A stretch of DNA of 35,812 bases from Moraxellaceae bacterium (GCA_020697295.1 JAJFBF010000047.1:1-35812), one strand, 5' to 3'. Shown: positions 16,450 through 24,451, numbered from the stretch's first letter. Notes: a model not told the origin generated them from the sequence alone. Translations and numbers: made by a program.

Positions 16450-17964
16450 TCAAAACGAGTGGACATCCCCGGGAAGGGCGACTTCAAACCCGTCCGACAG
16501 CTGCCATGCGATGCCCATCCCAAGGGAAAGCACAAATTCCAGCTCTTCATCTCGCGGACGCGATGAAAGGACGATCATCAACCGGGGCTCACCTCCTCGA
16601 CGCCAGCGATATTCCAGCAACTGTCCCACCGCGGCGCGAATGGCATAGCGAGTTTCCACCCGCTCGGTTGGCTTTATCTCTGCAAGCCACGAAGTACTTT
16701 CCCCTCTGAATACCACGTCCGTGTATTCATCATCTTCGCGAATATCCCTAACGTGAGGCTGCCTCTGCAAATGCTCGACAAAGGCTGACTGCAACACCGT
16801 ATGAAGAGGGTCTATCTGCTGCGATTTTCCCATCAAGACCCGCACATATGGATTATTGGCAGATGAATTTCCTCCGCCCGCCCCCCGACTGGCGACCAAC
16901 TTCTGGTTTGCCTTCGCCATCGCCTCGGCATCCAGGCGTGGGAGATCGAACTCTCCACTACACAGCCAGGACTTCACCATGGCATTGTTGCACTTTGCCT
17001 TTTTCAGGATTTCCACGGCATGCTGGGGATGAAGAAGCTGGTGAGAGCCAAACCGGGATATCAGCTTTTCCTTTCCAGAAATTTTCCTGGCATCCAGCAG
17101 CACCGGCTTCTCGAACCACACAAAGCAAATGTCTGGGCACTTCCAATTATAGCAGGCTCGATTCCGTCCCCAATGGGCGTCGAAAGCCGTCCGCTTTTCC
17201 TTGAAGATCGAACGCACCGACGGCAATGACCACACTTCCTCCGAGCGATCGCGAAAGCCTGTCGAGTCAGCCACGCGCTGGCGCTCCTGCTCCGACGTCG
17301 TGGAAATGCTTACCGCCATGCCAATCGCATACTGCCGTCCCTTGTGTGCTCCGGTGAACACCATGGCAAGACTGGCGGCCTCACCATATGCCTGCAACGC
17401 ACCGCCCTTTTCTGCATTGGCATGAAAGTAACGGAGCCCTCGCAGGACCGAAGCGGGCGAATTTATCCATTCCTCAAACCCATATCCAAAGTCCTTGGGG
17501 AAGCCGCCGGTGGCTGGAATGCCGTCGGGCTGGGTGTAGCCATTCGAGTTCCACTTCAAAGGCTTGATGACGATGGCCTTGTTCGTCTCAGGCACAGGCT
17601 CGTGATGAACCAGCGTGGATCCCCTGCGCTCTTCCTTGCCGACAAACTCCTGCCAGGAAGCACTCGAGGCACCAACCTGCCGCAAATCCCGAAACTGATA
17701 AACCCACCGCTTACCCGCGGTGCCGCCGCCGGGAATGGACTCCGATAGCCGAGCCACAAACACGTCATGCCCCGCCGCCGACTGGATGAACAGAACGATC
17801 TTGGCGGCGCCGCCTGGCGGCGTAGTCCAGTTGCCAGAGCTCCCCGTCCCCTCCTTGAGATCCATCCTGAGGTTAATAATTCCCCCATCGACAGGCCGAT
17901 GATGAACCGCCACGGCTGTCTCGCCCTGGCCAATAACTTCCTTATAAGAGCTGATGGACACCAT
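16450..17964 (-). CDS. Putative modification-dependent restriction enzyme, PD-(D/E)XK
   Basis: About 504 residues from ATG 17964, which has GGGGAAAAG upstream; an in-frame ATG at 17976 adds four residues. The C-terminus carries a PD-(D/E)XK nuclease: D416 (YTDVVFRG), E429 and K431 (WLAEIKP), then Q448 and Y452 in AVGQLLEY, the QxxxY-like helix of RecB-type nucleases. Upstream there are two further modules. Residues about 1-125 are beta-rich (KIVLFIQSA...HDVFVARL...KRWVYQF). Residues about 130-330 include LKWNSNGYTQPDG and GFPKDFGYGFEEWIN, a pattern I associate with EVE/YTH-like modified-base readers at the front of restriction enzymes. It is monocistronic with no methyltransferase nearby, consistent with a type IV-like enzyme. 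Reader assignment is inference; the nuclease call is stronger. Confidence 0.6.
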   Translation of the reverse strand: MVSISSYKEVIGQGETAVAVHHRPVDGGIINLRMDLKEGTGSSGNWTTPPGGAAKIVLFIQSAAGHDVFVARLSESIPGGGTAGKRWVYQFRDLRQVGASSASWQEFVGKEERRGSTLVHHEPVPETNKAIVIKPLKWNSNGYTQPDGIPATGGFPKDFGYGFEEWINSPASVLRGLRYFHANAEKGGALQAYGEAASLAMVFTGAHKGRQYAIGMAVSISTTSEQERQRVADSTGFRDRSEEVWSLPSVRSIFKEKRTAFDAHWGRNRACYNWKCPDICFVWFEKPVLLDARKISGKEKLISRFGSHQLLHPQHAVEILKKAKCNNAMVKSWLCSGEFDLPRLDAEAMAKANQKLVASRGAGGGNSSANNPYVRVLMGKSQQIDPLHTVLQSAFVEHLQRQPHVRDIREDDEYTDVVFRGESTSWLAEIKPTERVETRYAIRAAVGQLLEYRWRRGGEPRLMIVLSSRPRDEELEFVLSLGMGIAWQLSDGFEVALPGDVHSF

Positions 17965-18222
17965 TCTTTTCCCCATTCGGCCTGACGGCCATTTTGTTGA
18001 TTCTTCTTGAGCAACGAGTCTGCGCGTATTACTTCTCGCGCCCCAGGCACTGAATCAGTCGACGCACTGGGACAGCCTCTTTGCTGCAGACTCCCTGCTC
18101 CGGTCTGCCCTAGCCCCTGAGGCGCCAACCATGTACTAAAAGCTGCTGCAGCCGAATGTAGCAAGAGGGGTAGCCGAGAGATATCCGTATAAACCCTCGC
18201 CAGTACTTGTCCAGTCCCCCCC

Positions 18223-19989
18223 CTATCTGGCCGTCAGGCTCAATGCCCGCCTGAATGCCTCGAACCCCAGGTGACGCTGCCCCCCCGGCAGGATCGTTGG
18301 TAGCAACTGCCGGTTCTGCAGCCCCTTGAACTGGATCGGCCGCCAACGCTCCTGCAGGTCCCGGCCCATTTCAAGGGTACCCAGACGCTGCCCGGCCTCA
18401 CTGACGGCAAAGATCAGCGACCGCCCAGCTGCGCAAACCTGCGCATACGTCCCGACGCAATGCAGCATCAGCGCCCCCTCCTCCTGCAGTGACTGACTGT
18501 CCTGCAGTGCCTGAAAGCTCAGGTCACCGGCCTCATAGCAGGGCAACGGCACGTCCCAGGCCAGGAAAGGGGCCGGCTCGCCATCGGGCGCCGCAATGCC
18601 AGCCGCCAGCGGCGCGTCATCATCATCCTCAATTGGCGGTCGCAGGAACTGCCCGACCTCCTCATGCCAGCACCGGCTCCTGCCATGCATGACGCCGAAC
18701 GGCTGCTTGAACCAGTCTCGGGGAATGCGCAGGCCTTCAACGCAAAACCAGTCCAGCACTTCCGACAGGCGCTCGAACAGGGTGCGCAAGTCGCTGCGTG
18801 CAAGCAACACTTCACGGGCAAACGCGAGCAGCACGCGCTGCAGGCGGGCATGATGATGTATGGCCAGATCCCGGCGACTGATCAGGGACTCATGCCAGAA
18901 CACACATTCCGGCACGAGTGATACCTGGTTCATCCGGACGGGCCGCTCGACCACCTCCGCGCGAGCCCTGACCTCAACGGATTCCCGCACCACCCACACC
19001 AATGCGATCAAGCGGCAGTCCCGGTGTATCCCGTAGTAGCGGAAGTCCTTGCCCAGACGGGCCAGCCAGACGGACAGCTCCTGCAGGAAAAGGTGCTTGC
19101 CGCAGGTCTCGTGATACCCCTCCAGGGTTTGACACAAAATCTGCAAGGTGTCGGCCGGCCATCGTGCCAGGTGAGCCCACGCGTTTCGGCTCAGGCCTGC
19201 TGCCCCCAGCGCGTCTCGTACCTGAGCCGGGGTGAGCTCGGCAGCCTCCGAAATCGCAGCCGCTGCCACGGCGACCGGAAAGAGCTTGCGGCTGCGGCCC
19301 GGCCAGTGCAGGCGATCACTCCAGTGCGCCAGGAGATGCATCTCCCACTCTGTGGACGTTGGCTGACGACCCTTCAGGCAAAGGCGCAGGTGGTAGTCCA
19401 CCAGCGACCGCGGATAGCCCAAGGCATCCAGCAGCACCACATCGAGCAGGGGCCCACATGCGCTCGTCCGTTGAATCGCCGCCTGTGCAACGTCGCGAGC
19501 AGCCACTGTGGCGGCCTCGCCCGATAGGCCAGTCAACGCGAACCACTCCAGCAGGCGCTGGCGCAGCCACTTCAGGATCATGATCTGCCACTGTGAAAGC
19601 GAGAACACCTGCCACTGCCGGGTATGGCGCCGCGGCCCCTGTGCCCATTCCCACACCGCAATGGCGGCCTCGTCATTGAAGTGTGAGGCCGGCTCAGCAT
19701 CGCGGACGGCCTGTGTTTTCACGTGCAACTCCGTCGTTCCACCGCAGAGCGACACAATTCGGCATCCTGCCTCCTGGCGCACGTGGATGAATTCCCGCCC
19801 CAATCGCGCCAAGAACTCGCGGACGACGCTCTCGTCATGTCCAGTGACCACCTGCAAGCCATCGGCCAGGTCCCCGAGGATGCATCGCTGCAGCGTCTCC
19901 CGCAGCACAACCGGCGGCTGAGTGCTCCGCAACATGCGTCGCAATGGCCGGTAGGGAGCCTCATCAAGAGCAGGGAAAATCATGTCCAT
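18223..19989 (-). CDS. PcfJ-domain protein
   Basis: 588 residues. The C-terminal 120 residues match the PcfJ family: MLHCVGTYAQVCAAGRSLIF (HCVGTY at 510-515), a TLEM strand and IQFKGLQNRQL (about 552-562). PcfJ was named from a conjugative plasmid operon but is widespread on chromosomes; its biochemical role is not known to me. The N-terminal 450 residues are helical, Trp/Leu/Arg-rich and look like a long repeat-like scaffold (for example LKWLRQRLLEWFALTG and LARLGKDFRYYGIHRDCRL), with an acidic linker PPIEDDDDAP before the PcfJ domain. It is 63 bp downstream of the FtsZ-like gene in the same direction, so the two probably share a transcript. Confidence 0.85.
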   Translation of the reverse strand: MDMIFPALDEAPYRPLRRMLRSTQPPVVLRETLQRCILGDLADGLQVVTGHDESVVREFLARLGREFIHVRQEAGCRIVSLCGGTTELHVKTQAVRDAEPASHFNDEAAIAVWEWAQGPRRHTRQWQVFSLSQWQIMILKWLRQRLLEWFALTGLSGEAATVAARDVAQAAIQRTSACGPLLDVVLLDALGYPRSLVDYHLRLCLKGRQPTSTEWEMHLLAHWSDRLHWPGRSRKLFPVAVAAAAISEAAELTPAQVRDALGAAGLSRNAWAHLARWPADTLQILCQTLEGYHETCGKHLFLQELSVWLARLGKDFRYYGIHRDCRLIALVWVVRESVEVRARAEVVERPVRMNQVSLVPECVFWHESLISRRDLAIHHHARLQRVLLAFAREVLLARSDLRTLFERLSEVLDWFCVEGLRIPRDWFKQPFGVMHGRSRCWHEEVGQFLRPPIEDDDDAPLAAGIAAPDGEPAPFLAWDVPLPCYEAGDLSFQALQDSQSLQEEGALMLHCVGTYAQVCAAGRSLIFAVSEAGQRLGTLEMGRDLQERWRPIQFKGLQNRQLLPTILPGGQRHLGFEAFRRALSLTAR

Positions 19990-20052
19990 ACGCGGCCTGA
20001 TAGAAGTGCTCGAATGACGCAGTGTGACGCCCGCCAGCGACAGGATGCGTCG

Positions 20053-20961
20053 CTAGTCGTCCAGGGAATCCACCGGGGTCGAATGCATATCCTCGTAACT
20101 GGTGACGATCAGCACCACTTCCATTTCGGCTTCGGTTAGTGCGGGATTGACGATGATTCCTGTCAGGACGGATGGCTCCGTCGCCAGGTAGCAGTAGAGC
20201 GCCTCTGCAGCCGCCGTGAATTCATCCAGCCCCACTTCCTCCCGGGCACTGATCACGGCCATGACAGCGCTGGCCGAGAACAGCTGCCGAGCAAGATCAG
20301 AATGCGAGGCGACGGCTGCATGTACCGCAGCCTCAGCACGCCCCGACCCACTGGCCCTGCCCAGCGCTATAAGTGTCCGTCCCGGCTCATCCAGCACGAT
20401 ACGCACATCCGAGAAATCAATGGCTATCGGTGAAGGATTCAGGATGACGCTGCAGAGCGCGTAGCAGAACGCCTCTACCAACCGAGACATGTCCGCGGAG
20501 CGCCCAATCGCCACCTCAATGGGAAGACAGCGCGCCCGCGTCGTGTAGCGCATGTCCACTCCGGACAGGGCCGGGTGCGGCGGCGTGATGGAGCGCGTCA
20601 GCTTTCCGGACTCGGCACACCAGGACGCAAGATCCGACAGGAAAACTGCCCAGGCGTCATCCTCGGGGTCGCCAATCAGCAATACCAGATCAGCATCAGT
20701 AGTCGCTTCACGCAGCAGCGCGAGGGGACTGCCAGGTGCGGCATTGCCCTCCTGCAAATCCGGTAGCGTGCCCTCCAGCAGAACCAGAGTCCGCGCGGGG
20801 TTTTCCGCCAACTGCGTCAGGTCGCCATGCACGGCTACAAGGCGCACCAGGAAAGACAGGTCGGAAGGAAGCGCCGCCACCCGCTCGCAGCCCCAGTGGC
20901 CCACGCCGACGATGGTGATGACGGCGGAGCTCGCTTCGTGGATGTTGAAGAGCGTGTTCAT
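20053..20961 (-). CDS. Divergent FtsZ/tubulin-like protein lacking the GTP signature
   Basis: 302 residues with the FtsZ fold order. The T1 loop is VGVGHWGC (18-25; FtsZ has VGVGGGGGN). A VAVHGDLTQL stretch (42-51) matches the NTDAQAL region. The segment from 88 (TDADLVLLIGDPEDDAWAVFL) falls where FtsZ has GGGTGTG, but the glycine motif is gone. The T7 loop is conserved: IAIDFSDVRIVL (179-190), with both catalytic-position aspartates D182 and D185. It is followed by the FtsZ C-domain, IALGRASGSGRAEAAVHAA (198-216), EVGLDEF (242-248) and GIIVNPALTEAEMEVVLIV (268-286). FtsZ's C-terminal FtsA/ZipA-binding tail is missing. So this is a stand-alone FtsZ relative, likely nucleotide-independent or a modulator of tubulin-family filaments, paired with PcfJ. 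Not the cell-division FtsZ. Confidence 0.75.
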   Translation of the reverse strand: MNTLFNIHEASSAVITIVGVGHWGCERVAALPSDLSFLVRLVAVHGDLTQLAENPARTLVLLEGTLPDLQEGNAAPGSPLALLREATTDADLVLLIGDPEDDAWAVFLSDLASWCAESGKLTRSITPPHPALSGVDMRYTTRARCLPIEVAIGRSADMSRLVEAFCYALCSVILNPSPIAIDFSDVRIVLDEPGRTLIALGRASGSGRAEAAVHAAVASHSDLARQLFSASAVMAVISAREEVGLDEFTAAAEALYCYLATEPSVLTGIIVNPALTEAEMEVVLIVTSYEDMHSTPVDSLDD

Positions 20962-21135
20962 GCGGCTGCGGAGGGCGCGCTATATCTAGGGGCCATCGGG
21001 CAGGAGAAAACCATCAGGGTCACACGCATTCGCCTTTCTCCATGGCGCCGATGTGTGAGGGCCGCCCGCAATCTGTTGCTATCGCGATCGACTTTAGCAG
21101 CCTCCTGCCAGCCAGAAATATGCACAGTTTTCGCA

Positions 21136-21158
21136 CATGTCGCTTTATCGGAGACATG
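21136..21158. promoter_or_regulatory. Inverted repeat upstream of FtsZ-like/PcfJ operon
   Basis: CATGTC, 11-nt spacer, GACATG, about 175 bp before the FtsZ-like start, in the only AT-richer part of that intergenic region. It could be an operator for the minus-strand operon or for something on the other side. No confident -10/-35 pair is seen. Confidence 0.25.
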
Positions 21159-21183
21159 GCGCAACCCTTTCCCAGGGGCGTTA

Positions 21184-21668
21184 TCAGTTGTGCAGGTAGG
21201 CGCAGGGCGAGAGGCGGATCTGGTGGTCTTCCACCGCCTCGTTGAAGTTCTCCAGCAGGGCGGCGTAGCTCCAGGCCTGGTAGGAGGGGTGACTCACCTC
21301 CTTGCTGCCGTGCTTGAACTGGGTGGTGACGACGGCGTCCAGCGGGGTCTTGCCGGCCTGCGTCCACTGCTTGAGCTCGACGATGATCAGGCAGGGCTGC
21401 TGCTCGGCGTTCTTGCCGGTGATCAAAAAGTCCACGCGCTTGGCGGTCTGCGGGAGGGGTACGCTATGGCGACGCCGCAGTCGGCGGGGATGTCGTCATC
21501 CACCATCACCTTGCCCATGAAGGTGAGGGAGTTGGCCCAGGCCTTGATCTCTTCCGGGCTCACCTTGTGGCCGGTGCGGGCGCGGAAGGCCTCGAGGATG
21601 ACCTCCTCAATGTCGCGGTGGTGCACGTCGTGCAGGAACTCGGATTTCTGGGCCTGGTAGATGATCAC
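21184..21668 (-). pseudogene. Frameshifted N-terminal fragment of a DUF2075-type defence protein
   Basis: Two frames join into one familiar N-terminus: GTG start at 21668 (IIYQAQKSEFLHDV, HRDIEEVILEAF, WANSLTFMGKVMVDDDIP) and, after a shift near the G-run 21456-21459, KRVDFLITG, IIVELKQW, VSHPSYQAWSYAALLENFNE and PCAYLHN-stop. This is the nuclease-like front of large ATP-binding DUF2075 proteins (D in VDFLITG, E and K in VELKQW). One missing C in the minus-strand C-run (five expected in TACCCCCTC, four present) explains the shift. The ATPase part, several hundred residues, is absent. The gene is therefore dead twice over: frameshifted and truncated. Confidence 0.75.
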
Positions 21669-21863
21669 GGGCGTCCTGCTCGTTGTTGTTATGGGGGCCT
21701 GTGGAAGGGTCGGGCCGCGATCGCGCCTGCCGGTGGCGGGGCCCCGGGGCGTCGCGACGGGTCCGGCCCGGCGCCCGGGCCCCTGCCCTTGCGGGGGCCG
21801 GGGTGGGGGCGCGGGCCGGGGCCTTCGCGATACCGGGGCCGGGCGGTCCGGCCCGGAAAGCCT

Positions 21864-21923
21864 CGACTCTAGCACCCGCCATTAGGGGTAGGAATCCGTA
21901 AGTACCGCAGTAGGTAGACGCTA
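21864..21923 (-). repeat. Element A, second copy
   Basis: Counterpart of 3385-3444, upstream of the DUF2075 fragment. Between this copy and the gene start lies about 170 bp of exceptionally GC-rich, low-complexity DNA (21690-21860). On the plus strand the copy is followed directly by the 120-nt hairpin element, which the left copy lacks. Confidence 0.45.
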
Positions 21924-21930
21924 CGGAGCG

Positions 21931-22050
21931 CGGCTTGACGCCCCGCTCCCACCCGGTGGACTTCCCTCCAAACCCCATGGCACTGCGATTCGGTTCGCTT
22001 CAGTCTTGGGTGACAAGACCGGCGCAAGCCGGTTTTGTCGTTTCTGGGGA
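21931..22050 (+). repeat. 120-nt direct repeat with hairpin, left copy
   Basis: Starts CGGCTTGACGCCCCGC and ends with a hairpin: GACAAGACCGGC, tetraloop GCAA, GCCGGTTTTGTC (22012-22039; 12 pairs, one G-T). The same element in the same orientation is at 25594-25717. The stretch from GGCACTGCGATTC through the hairpin is nearly identical in both copies while the middle differs by small gaps. The stem followed by TTTTG may terminate transcription. It sits after the 3' end of the minus-strand fic gene. Confidence 0.8.
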
Positions 22051-22114
22051 CAGGTGGGCTACGGAATGGAGGCCAGGGGATGCGCACCACCGTCTATGCG
22101 GCCGGTTACAACCC

Positions 22115-23119
22115 CTACAGCACCTCCCAATGCCCACCCTTCTTCGGGCCCTGATAACGGAGCCTGCCATCGGCCTGAAGCCTGGCGGCGGCACGCTCTA
22201 TGGTGCGCAGGGACCGCCCCAGGGCCTGCGCCACCTCGGCCAGTGTCAGCTCCGGCTGCTGGCGGAGCAGGGCCAGTATCTGCTGCGGGGTCCTGACCGC
22301 TTTTTCTACCGGCGTTTCTACCGGCGTTTCTACCGGCGTTTCTACCGGCGTTTTACGGTCAGCCTTGACTACAGCCTCGTGGATGCAGCCCAGCATGAAG
22401 CGGATAAAAGGCGCGCAGTCCGACGCGGCCGTGCTGTCGTTGAGGGCCTGGTAATACCCGGCCTGCTGCTGGTGGACGAGGCTCTCCACCGGTAGCCAGG
22501 CAAAGGCCGGCTGCCAGCGCGAGAGCAACAAGGTTTGCCACAACCGCCCCATGCGCCCGTTGCCATCGGCAAAAGGATGGATGAACTCGAACTCGTAGTG
22601 GAACACCGAGCTGGCAATCAGCGGATGCTCCCGGCAGTTGCGCAACCAGTCGAACAACTGCGCCATCAGGGGTGGGACACGCGCGGCAGGCGGGGCCATG
22701 TGCAGCACCTTGTCGCCCGCCATCACGCCAACGCCGCCGCTGCGATAGGCGCCGGGGTGATCCAGCAAGCCGAGCATCAGTTGCCGGTGCGCCGCCAGCA
22801 GGTCGCGCTCGTCCAGCGCATTCCACTCCGGCAGCCGCTCGTAAACCGCCAGCGCATTGCGCGCCTCCTGCAGTTCACGCGGCGGGGCCAATACCGTCTT
22901 GCCGTCCAGGAGGGCAGTGATTTGCTCCTCGGTAAGCGTATTGCCTTCGATGGCCAGCGAGCCGGTTACCGTGCGGATGCGGTTGATGCGGCGCAGGCGC
23001 AAGTCCCGATCGAAGCCCGGCCGCGCGCTCAATCGCCCGACTTGTTCGGCAATGTCGGCTACCAACGAGACGATGTCGCCCGTCAGGACAAAGGGCGGCT
23101 GGTAGTTGGACTTGGTCAC
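22115..23119 (-). CDS. Fic-family AMP-transferase with C-terminal winged helix
   Basis: 334 residues. The Fic core motif HPFADGNGRMGR (181-192) has the catalytic H181 and the anion-binding GNGR. An inhibitory helix precedes it: SLAIEGN (54-60) with the ATP-blocking glutamate E58, as in class II Fic proteins. Such enzymes transfer AMP to target proteins. After the Fic domain comes a linker of four TPVE repeats (257-272) and a winged-helix DNA-binding domain (about 277-330, LTLAEVAQALGRSLRTIERAAARL), suggesting autoregulation. The start is GTG; GTGA overlaps the stop of the nucleotidyltransferase gene, so the two are coupled. Confidence 0.92.
   Translation of the reverse strand: MTKSNYQPPFVLTGDIVSLVADIAEQVGRLSARPGFDRDLRLRRINRIRTVTGSLAIEGNTLTEEQITALLDGKTVLAPPRELQEARNALAVYERLPEWNALDERDLLAAHRQLMLGLLDHPGAYRSGGVGVMAGDKVLHMAPPAARVPPLMAQLFDWLRNCREHPLIASSVFHYEFEFIHPFADGNGRMGRLWQTLLLSRWQPAFAWLPVESLVHQQQAGYYQALNDSTAASDCAPFIRFMLGCIHEAVVKADRKTPVETPVETPVETPVEKAVRTPQQILALLRQQPELTLAEVAQALGRSLRTIERAAARLQADGRLRYQGPKKGGHWEVL
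22303..22350 (+). repeat. Four perfect 12-nt repeats in fic linker
   Basis: TTTCTACCGGCG repeated four times without error, encoding TPVE on the minus strand. The unit length keeps the frame, so copy number can change linker length without inactivating Fic. Confidence 0.95.
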
Positions 23120-23850
23120 GGCTTGCTCCCGCGCTTCATACGAGAAGACATCGTCATCATGTCAGTGGCTTGCCGCTGCGGCGCGGACGGCGGCGGCTGT
23201 CGCGCAGCCACTTCTGCTCCTCCGGCGGATAGAAGGCCAGGACGCTGACGCCCTCCGTCACCGCTACTGGCGGCCGCCAGATCGGCTTCGCCGCCCACGA
23301 TGAACAGTTTGGGACGCTCCAGGACTTCCTGCACGAATGCGCCCTGCCCCGCCACCAGCTGCGCCCATTCCGCGGCGCCATACACCTTGGGATTGATCTC
23401 GCGCCCCAGCGTCTGCTGCAGGGGATAGAGCGCGGTCACCACCTCGGCGAAGCCCGCCGGGCCGATCACCATCACGTCGATGTCGCTGCCCGCCCCTGCC
23501 TTGCCCGAGGCCATGGACCCGAACACGAAGGCCAGCCCGATCTTGTCTGCCAGGGGCAGCAGGGCCTCCGCGAGCACGTCCACCACGCCAGAAGTCTTGC
23601 GCAGGAGGCTGGCCAGCTCCTCGTACACCGGGCAGTCGCGGTTGGCGGCATAGTGGACCTGGTTGCCGATCTTCTGCCGCGTCAGCAGCCCGGCCTCGGC
23701 CAGTCGCGCCAGCTCGCGCGTCAGGGTGCCCGGCACCGTGCCGGTGAGGCGGGCAATCTCGCGCAGGTGATAGTGCCGCTCCGGGTGCAGGAGCAGCAGG
23801 CCCAGGGCCCGGCGGCGGTAATTCGTAAACAGGACATCCGCGAGAGACAT
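23116..23850 (-). CDS. HTH-nucleotidyltransferase (MNT-like)
   Basis: About 244 residues from the ATG at 23850 (MSLADVLFTNYRRRALGLLL). Residues 20-70 form a winged helix (HLREIARLTGTVPGTLTREL). The minimal nucleotidyltransferase follows with GS at 111-112 and the metal aspartates D123/D125 in GSDIDVMVIG. A third acidic residue is not obvious. The family usually ends soon after the FIVGGEADL-type strand; here a Gly/Ala/Arg-rich tail of about 55 residues follows. The tail's stop overlaps the fic GTG, so it is translated as is. It is the first gene of a two-gene operon with fic and has a palindrome in its upstream region. HTH plus transferase in one chain suggests autoregulation. Confidence 0.8.
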   Translation of the reverse strand: MSLADVLFTNYRRRALGLLLLHPERHYHLREIARLTGTVPGTLTRELARLAEAGLLTRQKIGNQVHYAANRDCPVYEELASLLRKTSGVVDVLAEALLPLADKIGLAFVFGSMASGKAGAGSDIDVMVIGPAGFAEVVTALYPLQQTLGREINPKVYGAAEWAQLVAGQGAFVQEVLERPKLFIVGGEADLAAASSGDGGRQRPGLLSAGGAEVAARQPPPSAPQRQATDMMTMSSRMKRGSKP

Positions 23851-23976
23851 GCCCACACCCACCAAGTGTTGCCTATAAGGCTTCAAATGTAGCCCAATAA
23901 GCAACGAAGTCAACCCGTGTGGCAGAGGCGATGGTCGCAGTCCACGGGAGCAACGAAGAGCATCCGGACGGCAGAT

Positions 23977-24001
23977 GTCTAATTAGACGTTGCGTGTCTA
24001 A
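23977..24001. promoter_or_regulatory. Operator candidate between divergent nucleotidyltransferase and higBA
   Basis: A perfect 12-bp palindrome GTCTAATTAGAC at 23977-23988, followed 7 bp later by another GTCTAA half-site ending at 24001. It is the only AT-rich patch between the divergent genes, so it likely overlaps their promoters and could bind HigA or the HTH of the nucleotidyltransferase. Confidence 0.5.
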
Positions 24002-24095
24002 AGCGAACTAAACCACCCACTTTCCCGCCGTTACATATTCGCCGCCGCCATTCGTATCTTTTTTGGTACACTCCCTCCCGGACCACGGAGGGTCT

Positions 24096-24451
24096 ATGGA
24101 GCCACAACTGGAGGTCCGGTTTTTCCGGACCGAGGCGGGCAAGGAGCCGGTGCGCGACTGGCTGCGCGAGTTGCCGGTCCTGGACCGGCGCACGGTGGGC
24201 GAAGACCTCAAGACGGTCCAGTTCGGCTGGCCGTTGGGCATGCCCTGGGGTGCAAGTGGCTGCGGAAGATGGAGCCCGGCCTCTGGGAGGTCCGGGTCAG
24301 CCTGGACAAGCGCATCGCCCGGCTGCTGTTCACCGTGGAGGGGAATGCCCTGGTGCTCCTGCACGGCTTCATCAAGAAGAGCCGGGCCACACCGGCGGAC
24401 GATCTGGCCCTGGCGCGTCAGCGCCTGCGGCAACTGCGGAGCGAAACATGA
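24096..24451 (+). pseudogene. HigB/RelE-type toxin, frameshifted
   Basis: Starts at ATG 24096 with GGAGG six bases upstream. The first 49 codons (MEPQLEVRFFRTEAGKEPVR, DWLRELPVLDRRTVGEDL) are the front of a phage-derived Gp49-like HigB toxin, an mRNA-cleaving RelE fold. The frame then breaks at a CCC run (24243-24245). One C more would restore LGMPLGCKWLRKM, leading into the other frame's EPGLWEVRVSLDKRIARLLF and VLLHGFIKKS, the conserved end of the family. The TGA of the second frame overlaps the ATG of the antitoxin. As it stands the toxin cannot be made, unless by programmed slippage or if this is a sequencing error. Confidence 0.8.

Noticed and set aside
20053..20961. Annotation as the cell-division gene ftsZ
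   Set aside because: Lacks GGGTGTG and the C-terminal partner-binding tail, is short, and is not in a division/cell-wall cluster.
21607..21978. 123-codon minus-strand frame over the GC-rich stretch before the DUF2075 fragment
   Set aside because: Pro/Ala/Arg/Gly low-complexity product; the open frame is explained by extreme GC content.
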